Below, one piece after another: positions 12,255 to 23,900 of a stretch of DNA of 64,000 nt. This DNA comes from Phoenix dactylifera (Eukaryota; Streptophyta; Magnoliopsida; Arecales; Arecaceae). The stretch is from positions 12,205,756 to 12,269,755 of the forward strand of contig NC_052404.1 of NCBI RefSeq assembly GCF_009389715.1. Direction: 5' to 3'. Position numbers and translations under genes: made by a program. Under the pieces are notes generated by a model. It worked only from the letters and a program-made list of their open reading frames with translations, was not told the DNA's origin and did no database searches. Position 1 is the first letter of the stretch. The number at the start of each line of letters is the position of its first letter.

Positions 12255-14275
12255 TACTGCTGCTGTTGTAAATTATGACCCATAGAAGATTATATTGATA
12301 TAAAATGCACTAACTGACCATTTTGCTGAGGAAAGATAGATGGATCCGATTGAAGGCTGATCAAATGAGATGAGTATTAATTTTGTGAATTTTTTTAATG
12401 TTTCTTGTAGTAGCTCCAATTGTTTTGAGGGGTAAGATGATTGCTTTTGAGTTGGGATGAAAAATTCAATGGATTCGGGGGTCAAAAGCTAGGTACACAA
12501 GCAAATAAAGCTTCCAGAAAAGTGAGTTTGTACATTAGTTTCAAGCATCTAGTCATGTCAACGGAGAGCATCGAAACAAATAAATTGGAGTTTGGTATCC
12601 ATTTATATGGATCATCATGACATGTGTCTCAATTTTGCAATCAACTAGAGATGCATCTCGTTTCTGAACGCTTTTCCTAAAAACTTAAGAACTTCTGAAA
12701 TATTTAAGTTCATTCAAGATTGTGTTCTGACTTAACCTACAATCTAAATTTCATTTGTTTTTTTTCTTGGCAACTGAATATCTAATTGTCAATTCTAAAT
12801 TTTGTTCTAGAGAGTGATTGTAGCTTCTGCATCCTAAAAGAGATTTTCTGTTTGCATGTCCATCCAAAACTAGTCGTTCAAGCCAGAAGATACCGACGCC
12901 ATTCAGTGACCGCAAGCTCTGACCCTCCAAGATTCTCGCTCTCCATTGTATTTGGTATTACTCCTGAGATCACTGCAAAATGATTGATGCTGGAGAAAAG
13001 ATGAAGAAATGCTCTGCATTTCATATAGCTCTTACATAAGTATAGCTAGCCAAGTCAAAAGAAATAAAATGATACAAAAAAGAAGATATCTCAGCGGCAC
13101 TAGTTCAAGTAAACTCTCCGGAGTGCCGAGCAACGTAGGGGGCAACCCAGTCTGCAGTTTTGTTCATCTTCTGATACACATGTGCTGTCTGGAAGAAAAC
13201 CATCTCCTGACTAATCTGCGAATCTTAAGAATCAGTGGGTGACTGTCTCCGTATCCAATCGATCACCGTAGAGGAGTCTTCCTATTTGCATCATTAGATA
13301 CCCTTCTTGCATAGAAAATGTCTTCTCACGCTGCCCGAAGCTCTCCCTTTTTTTCCTTTTTTTTTTTTTTTTTTTTTTTAGAATTGGGTTCCAGCTACCA
13401 TCCGGCGACGGTACCTCAAGCCTCCGTCGATGTTGCTGGAACTGGAAGCGGGATTCCAGGAAGTTTTGAGTAAAAGCAGGTGGAGCCTGAATTCATCCAG
13501 CCGGTGACAAGAGGGACATGTGGCAAGACGGGTTTCAACCATTGCCATTCCCTTCTTTTAGTCGACGATAAGCTCGGGGTGGCGCGAAGGCCTCGTTTTC
13601 CCCTGACCATCAACGCTGCTAAAAAGTAGGTGGCTGTTCCTAACTGCCCCCACGTTATAATCCAAACTCGATCGGTTCGAGGTCCCTTTTTTGTTCGGAA
13701 TCGATCTCAGATGAATTGACGACCCTGCTGCAGGACAAGGAGGAGGGCAAAAACAATGTCTGAATCGGAAGGGCCGAGACATGTGGAGGAGGGCATTTCT
13801 CCTCTTCACCACGGTACAATTTCCTGTCACCCACCCACTTCTTCCACGAGTCCTCCATCCTCTGTTTTTGCCGGTTTGTATTTGTAGGAGACGGACGTTA
13901 GATTGATTGCCTCCGTATGATTTAATCTCTCTTGAAAGCTCTTCAAATTAACCACAGACGAGTCTGAAATAAGAGACGCATGAAACTGCCGGTTGACGAT
14001 ATATAGCACCATGTCAGAGAAACAATAGGGACTTTGTAGATTCTGGATGGTGGCTTGAATTTTTTAAGCAAGAGTAATATTTTGATATTTGTCTATACTT
14101 CCCACATTCATCCTGTCATGCTCTTGTTGTATCAAAACAAAAGTTTTACTTTCCGATCAACAACAAAAGTTTAAACCGTCGAAAAAGAAATTAAGCCACT
14201 ATTGGGCTTGTTATATAGCATGGGTACATTCATTGGCAGATCCAGACTTGCTTTCTTTGTGAGTTACTTCTGATG

Positions 14276-14318
<43 letters not shown>

Positions 14319-14336
14319 GGTAAAATTTGTATGAAG
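12255..14336. other. Intergenic between the PPR gene and the LTI65-like gene
   Basis: The first part is PPR 3' flank. A T-run lies at 13354-13379. The block 13400-13900 is more GC-rich and has overlapping short ORFs without domains. A perfect (AT)n run lies at 14280-14312. The first exon of the LTI65-like gene should lie somewhere in the last few hundred bases but I could not place it. Confidence 0.5.
14280..14312. repeat. (AT)n microsatellite
   Basis: About 16 uninterrupted AT dinucleotides immediately upstream of the first recognisable LTI65 exon, probably in its first intron or leader. Confidence 0.95.
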
Positions 14337-15697
14337 GTCGAGATGTCGCAAATGGGCACCGGTCAGCACCTGTAACTCCAACCTTCGCAAGCGGCTTCGA
14401 CTTTGAAGATGATCACGATCACCACCACGAGAAGAAGTCGGTTCTGACCAAGGTGAAGGAGAAGGCTAGGAAGTGGAGGCACGTTCTTGCTAAGAAGAAA
14501 CATGGACATGACAATGACAATCCCACCCCTCCATGGGGAGTAAGCTTGGACGAAGAGGATGACGAACAAGATCCTGAATACCACGGCGCTCCAAGTAATC
14601 ATCTATATCCGCCCCTTCATTTCTTTTCTTCCTTTTTTTCTAATTTTTTCTCACTCGTTAATTTCTCTTTCCACTCTCCACGATATCTAGTCCAATCATC
14701 TCTGCACGGAATGTTAAGATATTAGCTGCCTGTGATTTCAGTGTATGAATCAGAGACGGTTCCTGACGCCTACAAAGAGGGAACTTCCCAACATCGGTCG
14801 ACGGCAGTACAGAGTCCCAGTGCACTCGAGAAATCGGTAGTTTTCCAGCACGACAACGCTGACAAGGAACCAGAAATGAAGCAAGGCGACGACATGCTCG
14901 AACAACCGGTTCTGCACCACCTCGACGCGATCAAGGAGACATCATGCCCCCATGCTAAATCTTTGTTGCACAGCCCGGCCGCACACCAAGATCCTGTCGG
15001 AGAGAGCGGTACCGATAAGACGCTGGCCGAGACCGTAACGGGGATGCTTGCACCGGCGTACACCATGGTCTCGGGGGCGACACAGATGATAGCTTCAAAG
15101 ATCCAAAGCCCAGGAACTGGGTATGAGTCGGGAGCAAAGCAGATGTACGATAAGGGGATTTCGGTGAGGGAGTATCTCATGCACAAGCTGGAGCCTGGGG
15201 AAGAAGATAGAGCACTCTGTCAGGTGATCACCGAGGCTGTCAGCCCGAGGAATGCCGGTCAGGCCCAGCGTGAAGTGGGTGTGGCGGAGAAGGTGAAGGA
15301 AGCCGTCTCTTCTTTGCTGGGAAGGGAGGAGGTATCTCGTACTGAGACAAATCCTCGTGCGCATCAGAGGCCAATCCAAGTTCCTGCCATTAATCCTTGC
15401 GTGCAGGAGGCATCTGCCCCGCTTTCTACGAATCTTCATGCGCATGGGTCGCCCATCCCCGTCTCTAGAAATCTTAATGTGCATGAGTCGCCCATCTTAG
15501 ATTCTAAAAATCTTCAGGAACATGGACCGCCCATCCCAGTCTCTACAAATCCTTATGCAGGTACGCATGCATGCATGCATGACTAACGTGGCCATACATA
15601 AAAAATAGAAATTTTGGCAATACGCTGATTGAAGATTTACCAACTCGCAGAAGAAGTCGAAATTGACGGAAGGAGACTCCAAGCATACACCAATTAA
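14337..15697 (+). CDS. Low-temperature-induced 65 kDa / RD29-like (LTI65, CAP160 family) protein, first exon not found
   Basis: Exons read as 14337-14594, 14742-15560 and 15651-15697 (TAA at 15695-15697). Junctions are GT-AG; the codon split at 14594/14742 makes Met in GAPMYESETVPDAY. Family hallmarks seen: histidine/acid-rich N-terminus, KKSVLTKVKEKARKWRH, NPTPPWGVSLDEEDD, DPEYHGAPMYESE, the Ala/Gly-rich block with KTLAETVTGMLAPAYTMV, and the YLMHKLEPGEEDRALCQVI motif. These are hydrophilic stress proteins induced by cold, drought or ABA; the biochemical role is unclear. The C-terminus has degenerate repeats of about 15 residues (N-x5-SPI-x2-S), which I do not recall from the family. The frame before 14337 has a TAA at 14321, so a short upstream exon carrying the ATG is needed or the gene is 5'-damaged. 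Confidence 0.85.
15335..15560 (+). repeat. Degenerate 15-codon (45-bp) repeats in the LTI65-like C-terminus
   Basis: Five or so successive units of the form N-[LP]-x-x-H-[GEQ]-x-P-I-x-[VD]-x, for example NLHAHGSPIPVS, NLNVHESPILDS and NLQEHGPPIPVS. The DNA units share tct-(a)-aat-ctt with cccatcc. This looks like a tandem expansion inside the coding exon. Confidence 0.75.
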
Positions 15698-16204
15698 GAG
15701 GCCCTGACGCACACATACATTATCGTACTTTTTATCTTTTAAAGAACCGGAGGAAATCGTGGCCTAGGCGATCTTTCATATCTTGAATTGATGTACCCCA
15801 AATAATGAGATTTTATTACCTTTTGAATTCAACAGAACATTGTTATGAGCAATGTTTCCAATGTTCCAACTGTTATATATTAACTAATACTCTATTAATA
15901 ACTCGCTTTTTTTCCTTAAACTTCTCCTCTGCGCAGCTAATTAAACTTGTAAGATACGTAAGTTGTGACGTGCCAACTGGGTGAAATCCCACGGGCATCT
16001 CCGACGACTAATCCGATCCCAAAGCAAATAGAGAAGGGAGATGGAGAGGGGAGGTGGGGGGTTGGAAGATAAATATAAAAGCTCATCCGCGCGCGCTCGA
16101 CCGTCTGCCCTTTATATTATATCAACAGAAAAGAGTATAAATAAAAGAGAGGCGGCGCCAAATATAACGGTCGATCTACAAAATAACGCCATCCAAATAG
16201 TTCC
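15698..16204. other. Intergenic: 3' flank of LTI65-like gene
   Basis: AT-rich trailer, then a short purine-rich and gcgcgc-containing stretch near 16020-16110. No gene recognised. Confidence 0.5.
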
Positions 16205-17421
16205 CAAATAACAAATTATAATTGTGAAACTGCGAGCTCATCTAATTCTTTCTCTGGAATTGGCGATGAAGCAGTAATGTCTATCGCATCCTTGGGTATT
16301 TCAGGCAACGGAAGATCGCCATCCAGCAACCAGGATGTAAATTAACAGAGCAATCCAAGCTTCAGCACCAGTTCCACTTCCCCTGGATCATAATAATTAC
16401 TTCCCAGTTTTTGGTTTGCAGCCTCCAGAATCACCCCATTCCTCCGACATCTCCACACCCAGTCCACCAAATAAAGATATGGTGATGCTTGCTGCATTGT
16501 TGGCTTCCTTCCGCATGCAATCTCAAGGAACAAAACCCCCAAGGCAAAGACATCGGTGCCGGGGGTCGCCCTGCCTATTTTAGCGAGCTCCGGAGCTATA
16601 TAACCACAAGTTTCCAACCACATGAGTGATTCTGGGATCGCTACCATGATCGTACAATCGTGATAGTCCAAAATCTCCCAACTTTCCATTCATTTCGCCG
16701 TCTTGTTTTGATATCTCTGCGAACAACAATTAATCTGCCCCCACTCCTCATGCAAGTAGTGCAATCCTGAAGACGCTTCCTTGATGTTTATCTAACCGAA
16801 GACACGTTCAAGTCAAATGTATCTTTTTGGTTTTTTTCTTCATTTTTCGTACTTTTGACCTCCCTTTCTAATGTTTATCTACTGAATTATTGGTTTTTCT
16901 TGCAAACCAATTTGTATTTCATGCATTGATCAGAGGAAAAGAAGACAATGAATCTCGTTGCTTCAGTTCTGTTCAGGAATTGCAGTGATTCCACAAAGCA
17001 ACAAAGCTTTTATATAATCCGCAGCAGTTCATATATAGTAGGTGATTCAAGAGCATAGCTTTTTACATATATCTACCACCACTAATGACCTGCCGAGTCT
17101 AACTACGCTGTTGATGCCAGTGAATAACCCGACAAGGCAATGTCAGCGAACCCTTCCATTCCCATGGATAGACTCTCGCCATTTGCAAAAGACATAGGAT
17201 GGATCGGCCGAGCGGGAAAGAAAGAAGGCGATTCCATGGCCGGTCAAGTCTGGATGCGGAGGAACAATCGCAAAGACGAAAGAAGTTGGGAAGGAGAGAG
17301 CTTTACCAGCGGATGAATTCTTGAAAAGAGTGGAGTTGGGTAAAAAGCGTGGCCCTTGGCCGGCAGTGTAGGTATCCATTAGTTTGTGGTTAGCACTTGT
17401 GTTAATTGAACTATTAGGCAT
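16205..17421 (-). pseudogene. L-type lectin-domain receptor-like kinase remnant
   Basis: Read on the minus strand, 17143-17421 encodes part of a legume-lectin extracellular domain (SFPTSFVFAIVPPHPDLTGHGIAFFLS). A middle portion including the transmembrane segment and kinase N-lobe is missing. From about 16785 to 16345 there is a kinase C-lobe: LHYLHEEWGQ, a frame-broken HRDIK region, a frame-broken GDFGL region, then [35 protein letters not shown]. The frame stops just after the KLGLLC motif at about 16342. The next dozen or so codons of the usual motif are gone, and LLDGDLPLPEIP plus a short tail follow in another frame to about 16205. Several frameshifts, a stop and deletions make it non-functional. 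Confidence 0.88.
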
Positions 17422-17940
17422 TCCCCTAATGTTGAGTACTCGTCATCCATTAGGTATCGACTATTTCATCAGCATATTACCGTAAGAACCCATACAAGCG
17501 TGTTTTTAGTTCCACATCGATTATTTGTCAAGAAGTCTCAGATACTTATACAGGATTAAGAAACCTAAATAATACCTTCCGACTAGCTATTTTGGATGAA
17601 GTCTTAAATTATTATAAATGATATCAGAGTGAACTCGGTTTATAGCTTATGCGAAATAGGGACACTGCATGCTATATTTTCAAGAATCTAAATAACATCT
17701 TTCCGCTAACAATTTTGGATGAGATCCTAAATTATTATAATTACCATCTTATGCAATATTTTCCAACCACTCCCCTCGAACATTCATAAGAATTTCTGCA
17801 GCATGAACAATCAATATGCTGAATAATAGTAAAAATTATAATTACCATATTTTAACTCGAGCGATAAATCTTTATCTAATAGTTTTTTTTTTTTTTTTTT
17901 TTCTGTTGAGGAAACTCCATCACTTCAATTTATCAAAAAG
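17422..17940. other. Intergenic, AT-rich, includes a T-run at 17882-17902
   Basis: No ORF with recognisable similarity. A direct repeat-like pair of phrases around 17561-17600 and 17690-17740 (aataccttccgactagc / aacatctttccgctaac with a following atgaagtcttaaattattata) suggests an old duplication. Confidence 0.4.
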
Positions 17941-17959
17941 CATCATATAATAGTAAAAA

Positions 17960-18382
17960 TTATATATTTTCCCATCTCCGATCATCTCACATTTCAAAGC
18001 CATTTCCCCACAACTCCCAAATAAAGTTCTCGTAGATTTTGTTGGCCATAGAGATCAAATTCCCAAGAGGAAAATCCAGAAGCGCGCCCCTGCGTCCCTC
18101 CAGCTCGACCACGCCTTTGCTTGGGAGAAGGTCGGTTCTTCTCCCACGCCGATTCCCCTGCTGTCGCCGCTGAATCTTTCCCCCACGCCGTTCTACGAGG
18201 TCGATACTTCGGTTTCGGACGTGGAGGAAACAGGCGGCGGCGAGTGCGAGGACAAGCAGAGGACATTAATGACGCCGCCCGGAAGATGCCGTCACCCGGC
18301 TTTGCCTATGGTGGTGGTGGAGCCGGCATCTCTGCTTCCCATGTTTCAGTTCCCGTGCGCGCTGGCACGCAACGTGAACTAA
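17960..18382 (+). other. Open frame of about 135 codons without a leading ATG; possible exon or gene fragment
   Basis: A plus-strand frame stays open from about 17960 to the TAA at 18380-18382. From about 18080 its composition jumps to GC-rich codons, unlike the flanking AT-rich DNA. The translation includes PASLQLDHAFAWEKVGSS and PIPLLSPLNLSPTPFYEVD, which look protein-like, but I do not recognise the family. The first ATG in frame is far inside at about 18268. It may be an exon of an unrecognised gene or a fossil fragment. The overlapping frames in this GC-rich island look less natural. Confidence 0.35.
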
Positions 18383-20976
18383 CCGCGGCATCTCCTCCGA
18401 GGATGTAATTCTGTTCTAGATTTTGTGTAGTTTGAATTTGTTTTGGTTTCTCGCATTCATTGATGGTATGCTACGTGAGCAAACCCCACCAATTCAATGT
18501 GGACACATTTGATACTAGCAAGCAAAAGAAAAATATTTTCAAGAAAATATGATACTGGGAGTTTCTCCTTGCAACGTATTGGAGGAAGATGAAGATTTAA
18601 TTAACAAGGACTTTTTGTTACAGTGGAGTCTTTAGAGGGATGGGAAAGTAATTTCCCCTTTTTTTTTCCCACGCTGGTGTTGCCTGTTGCTGTCGATGGG
18701 ACTCAGAACAATTTGACAACAAAATCTAAATGACTTATCTAAAGTTTTAAATAAAATTTGAGAGAACTATTAAATAAGCATAGTTTACAGAAGAAATTTC
18801 AAAAAAAAAAAAATCTAAATATGCATATCTGCATGTTTGTCGATTCATAAGATCACACACATACACATGCATGCTCACGCACACACAAGTATAATATTAT
18901 TTTATGAGGGTGCTTGATATGAGGTGCTCATCTCAAGATTAAAGATGATGTGAGTGGAGCTGATGAGATCGCTATGTTTGGTGATTCATAAGATCATACA
19001 CATACACATGTCTGCACGCACAAACACAAGCATAATTTACTTTAGGCGTTTGGTATGAGGTAATCATCTTAAGATCAAAAATGATGTGAGTAAAGGTGAT
19101 ATGATCACTATGTTTGATAGTACCATGATGATTTTAAATCATTTTTACCTCTTAAATCATCGCCCAATTCAATGATGGAATGCCTCACCTTGAGGTCAGT
19201 AATTTAAGATCACTTTAGGATAGCGCTCTTTGGGCTAAAAGTTGAGGATAAAAATCTCACTCAGTCTAGCAAAAAAATTTAGTACATCAATATATCATTA
19301 ATATATTATATCAATATTATATATATTATATTATAATATACTATAATAGTTAATATATAAATAAATATTTTATTATTTTATTATAGTATTTTTTATGTAA
19401 TATATAAAAAAATAATATTAGTATTATATGGTGAGAGATCTTAGACTCCCATAAAGTAACCATACACGGTAATCTTTAAGTCATTGAAGATCAGACTATC
19501 TTGAGATAAGAATTACTGGTGAGCTAAGATCACCTCGATGATCCTATTTGGGTCATCATACGCTATCTATATTCTTTTGAAAAAGTATTCCTTAATTAGG
19601 AACCTACCTAATTTATGAACAATTCTTTGGTAACTGGAATTTTTTTTCAAAAACTTAGGAAACTAACATGACTCTGCAAGAAAGTGCTGCATTCTAGCTG
19701 TTACCATGATCCTAGCTAACCACGCTCTTTCAACATAGAGGTCGGACACCACGGATCCCCCACCCTAAATGTCTGACTCTTCATCGTTGGATAATTAGAC
19801 CACACTTGCAGTTTTGCCCAGAAGTAACGAAGAAGGAATGGTTGACCTTGGTATCAAGCCTGCAGATTGCCGCCCATCCTTCATGCGATTACTTGCTGAG
19901 CTGTTACTTCAGAGCGACCTTAAAATTTAGATATACTCCCGTTCTTGTTCATCTGATATGCATCTTGGATAGCATAGTCAAACATCAAAAAAACACATCT
20001 TAAATAAAGCACAGAGAGAAGCTAGTTTCCTGCCATGACCTGGTGCCATCCAAGCTCATTCTGATGAAAGATGCAGAGATCCATGAATGCTGTCACACAA
20101 GCTACAATGCACAGATCTTTATATTTGCAATCTCGGAAGTTAGAACTATATTACTAGTTTTTAACGCCACAACCTCATCATTCAGGGCCCGAAGGCAGCC
20201 AATTGGACATAAATCCATCTTAGTAGCTATCGATTCTTTCACAAAGTGGGATAAAAACCTCCTACACCACGATCACAGTGGCACACGTCATAATATATCT
20301 GAAGAAGCAGCTTCACATTCATTCATAAGCTTAGGGACGTTAATGCTTAATAAATGAAGCAACACAAATCAAATCCATCATGCACCAACTCTCCATGGCA
20401 AGATGGTTCAAGCCATTTGCCTGTATTACTATCAAAAAGTATAGCTTGATGCTAGATGTCAAGATCATATAGACCATATCTTCAAACCTGAGACGGCCTG
20501 AAGGCGGATTGAATAGTCTAAAACCCTGATCAACCCCTTCGATGGAGCCTCAGGCAGAACAATTTTTGTCCGGTGATGGCATTTCTGGAAGAGTAATTCA
20601 TCATCTACTCTCCGAGGAAACCATATTATACATGAATGGGCAAAACAAAAGGACAACAACGCATTTACCTAGCATGACACGAATAAGTATAACAGGCTGA
20701 AAATAAATAATGGATACAGTTGTTCTCGTTGTTTTCAGAAAAACAAATTTACAACGTCCAATTAATTTTAGCATCTTTACAAAGAAAATCAACAACCCTA
20801 TCAGTCCATTCAGTATGGGATTTTCTTTTTACATTGTCTCCAAGGTATCGTTTCCCATAACTGCTATGTCCCACATCTACCAAATAACATAGCGCCTGCA
20901 AGGATAATACTCAGCCCAAGCACATGTTGATCCGCCATCACTCCCACCTCTAGAAACAACTTCTTCATAACAAAAT
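18383..20976. other. Intergenic, including 3' flank of TFIIA large subunit gene
   Basis: Contains a roughly 140-bp imperfect tandem duplication at about 18840-19120 and a very AT-rich stretch at 19270-19420. From about 20000 to 20976 the DNA is of more even composition and should include the TFIIA 3' untranslated region. No other gene recognised. Confidence 0.5.
18840..19125. repeat. Imperfect tandem duplication of about 140 bp
   Basis: The phrase gattcataagatcacacac at 18842 recurs at 18982 as gattcataagatcatacac. Each copy is followed by a (ca)-rich stretch, then by tatgaggt-c-atcttaag and gatgatgtgag phrases. Two degenerate copies in tandem; origin unknown. Confidence 0.65.
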
Positions 20977-23900
20977 TTAAAATTCAAATTCACCAGTAGC
21001 CTGAAATGAACAAATAAGTTCTCTCAGATATATCTAAAAAGTTGATATATCTTGTCAAAGATAGCAATCAAGCTTCACAAAATGGTAAAAAAATATAATA
21101 ATAAATTGCATGATAGGAAACCGGTTTCTACATGCAGATATGGAATGGAATAAAAGCAGCTCATGAGTAAACTGGGTATTAGAATTTTTTTATTTTTTTT
21201 TTAAAAAAAAGTTAAGAAATAAAGGCTGTATCAAGCACTACCTAAAGCCATGAAATATTTGATATTGAGGATTCACTGTAAAAACTGCAACAAGGATAGC
21301 CCAAAGATATGTTTGATTGTTCAGAAGGTAATAATGATAAAGAATTCTGAATTGGAAGTTTTTAAGTTCCCTAAACGTATTAGATTATTGAAACCAACAA
21401 CTGTCATTGAATATGAACACAGTTTCCTATTCATCACAAGAATCCATGATTTCAGAGTTCAGACTTCAGCTGTGAAATTCTCCTTTTAACTTGTACAACA
21501 TATTTTGAGTTTGTACAAGCGACAATACTTCCTAAGACAACATGACATTATGACACTTCATCTGCCTAGCCACTGCAGCACCAGCTTCCTGCATCTGTGC
21601 GTGGCACTTCTAGGGAATGCCATGTCCAATATAACATGTTTCACCTGGACACAAGATGTGAGACATGACAGATCATGATATGCTTATTCAGTCCATGTTT
21701 CATGCTTCCGCTCTCACTTGATGTTTAAGGTTGTAACCCGAGTTCTTTTATCACATCAGATGGCAAAACCAAAACAAAATCAATCCTGCCATTCATAGCT
21801 TGACAAGGAAAAGAAAGCCCAAAAACGGCATCGCAGTTTCTTAGCCTGATGAAGGAAAGAGAGCCAAGAAGACCCTGATAGGACGGGTTAGGAAGGAAGG
21901 AAACAAAACAAAAAAAGAACCCCAAAAAACAAAGGACGAGGGAGCTAGGGTTTTGGCATACCAACTACGAAGCATCAATCCTCTTGCTCACCATCTTTGA
22001 AGCAGCTACAATCTCCAAATAATCCAAGGGATACTGGTTTCCTTTTGGACTGTGCGCGCACGCATGCATGCGTGTGTATGGCGCACGTGCAGCCCTCTCC
22101 ACACATAATCAAAAGCAGCAATTATCCCAACTTATATTATTTTGCTTCATTTTGGTTTACAATGTCCACTACCAGTTTCCTCAAAAAACTTCGTACTGAG
22201 TTGGCATCAGCTGCAATCAACATGCTAATCCAATCATAATAGCAACAAACCACCTTGTACTCATAATGGTTACCATCTCAGGTATTTGGCCATTGCCATG
22301 CTACTAGTTCACTATGATTAATTGTTTTCAGGCATTTCATTCTTTTCCCCACAATCCCACATGTTTAAAAATTATTATCCTTAATATTTTGCAGCCTACT
22401 TTTCTGTCATTATTAATTGTAATATCTCCGTAATTTTATTACGAAACATGCCAAAAGAATCTTCATTCAAAAAGTTTTATGATATTATTCATGAGTGATA
22501 GATCCTATCATATATGGAATACATCATGCATGACAAGCGCATCGAGCAATTGACCGTATCTTCTACATATTCAAAACCAAATCTAACTACATTTGTTGAA
22601 TACAATGAGGTTTCTCAAACTGTCTGGAGATTGCTCCATTTTCAAAAATCTCAATCTTTTCAGTACTTCCCCTTGAGATGCTGTGTGGACATCCAAAACA
22701 ACCAACTTGCAAATAAGTAAATAGAAGGAATTCTGTCCAGTGGAAACAATGGCAACTTATTCAGTGATATGAATATCGGACGTTATGATGCCATCTTGGT
22801 TTTACTTGGGTAAATTAACAACCAAGCTCTGCATGCTTTTGTCTGTTCGTGAAAAGAAGAAGGGATTAGCTGCAAACTAGGAGACAGGTTAGGGATTAGC
22901 CATAAATGATAATGTCATTATCATATGACTTTATTAGTAGATGCCATGGTCCAGTGCTCCGCATCAGCTAATGAGAATGACAGTAGTTTGCATTTTGACT
23001 TTTCAAGTAATGGGACAAGTGATAGACATGGTACTCTGTAGGAAGTGTCTAATATCAAGGCAACTAGCTTAATCTAAATCATAACATGTACAAAGTAGGA
23101 AATATACCATAGGGCATAGGGAACCATAAATAAATTTTTTTGGCCAAGTTTAACAGATAATGTAGTACTCAAAGTAAAGCTTGTTATTAAGGTTTTCATG
23201 GCGTACTCATAATGTGGCTTGGAATGTGAACAAAATAAATAACATTGGTGTGACAGTCAAAAATATCAAGCAATCCATAAAATGTCAGTATTGAGTAGGA
23301 TTTTCTGATAAATCTCCATCAGCCATCATAAGGCATATCTTTTGCTCCAAATAAAAGTTTGCAGGCCAAGTCCCCAAGAGGTCAGTATCATTTAGTCTCC
23401 AACACATATTTACAGTGGGTTAAGCAAATGTCTTGACATGATTGAGCAACTTAAATGCCCAAAGAATTCATAAAGGGATTGAAATCTAATTAAGAAGTTA
23501 TTCAAGAATTTTTTTTAGAAAACTAGTAGCATATATATCATCCTCATTTACGAAGATACCTTATGCATAGACAATGACTGCAGTGAATGATTTGTCTTGT
23601 CTGCTAAAGTTTCCTTGTAGGTCGTTAAGTGATATGTTTAGTTTGAAGGCTCTGATCTCCCTTTGTTTGTCAAGTTCTGAAAGTACGCACGGTTATGGTC
23701 TCTTCTTCATAATAATATGGTTGCTTGTCCCCAACTTGCACTTCTGTTTTGTGGCGGTTAAGCTGTCTCATAGATTTGCAGCCAATCCAGTTTTTAACAA
23801 TCGAAGAAAACATATAAAACTTGATTGACATTTCGTTCAAGAGGAAATTCAAGCATCATAACCTTCTATAGCCCTACCTCGACAACTATGTTTTGACCAG

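Noticed and set aside
13660..13695. tRNA gene suggested by ggttcgaggtccc followed by a T-run
   Set aside because: No cloverleaf, no A-box or acceptor stem upstream.
14220..14258. ATG exon with GTGAGT donor as LTI65 first exon
   Set aside because: Phase does not match the next exon at 14337, and the peptide does not resemble the family start.
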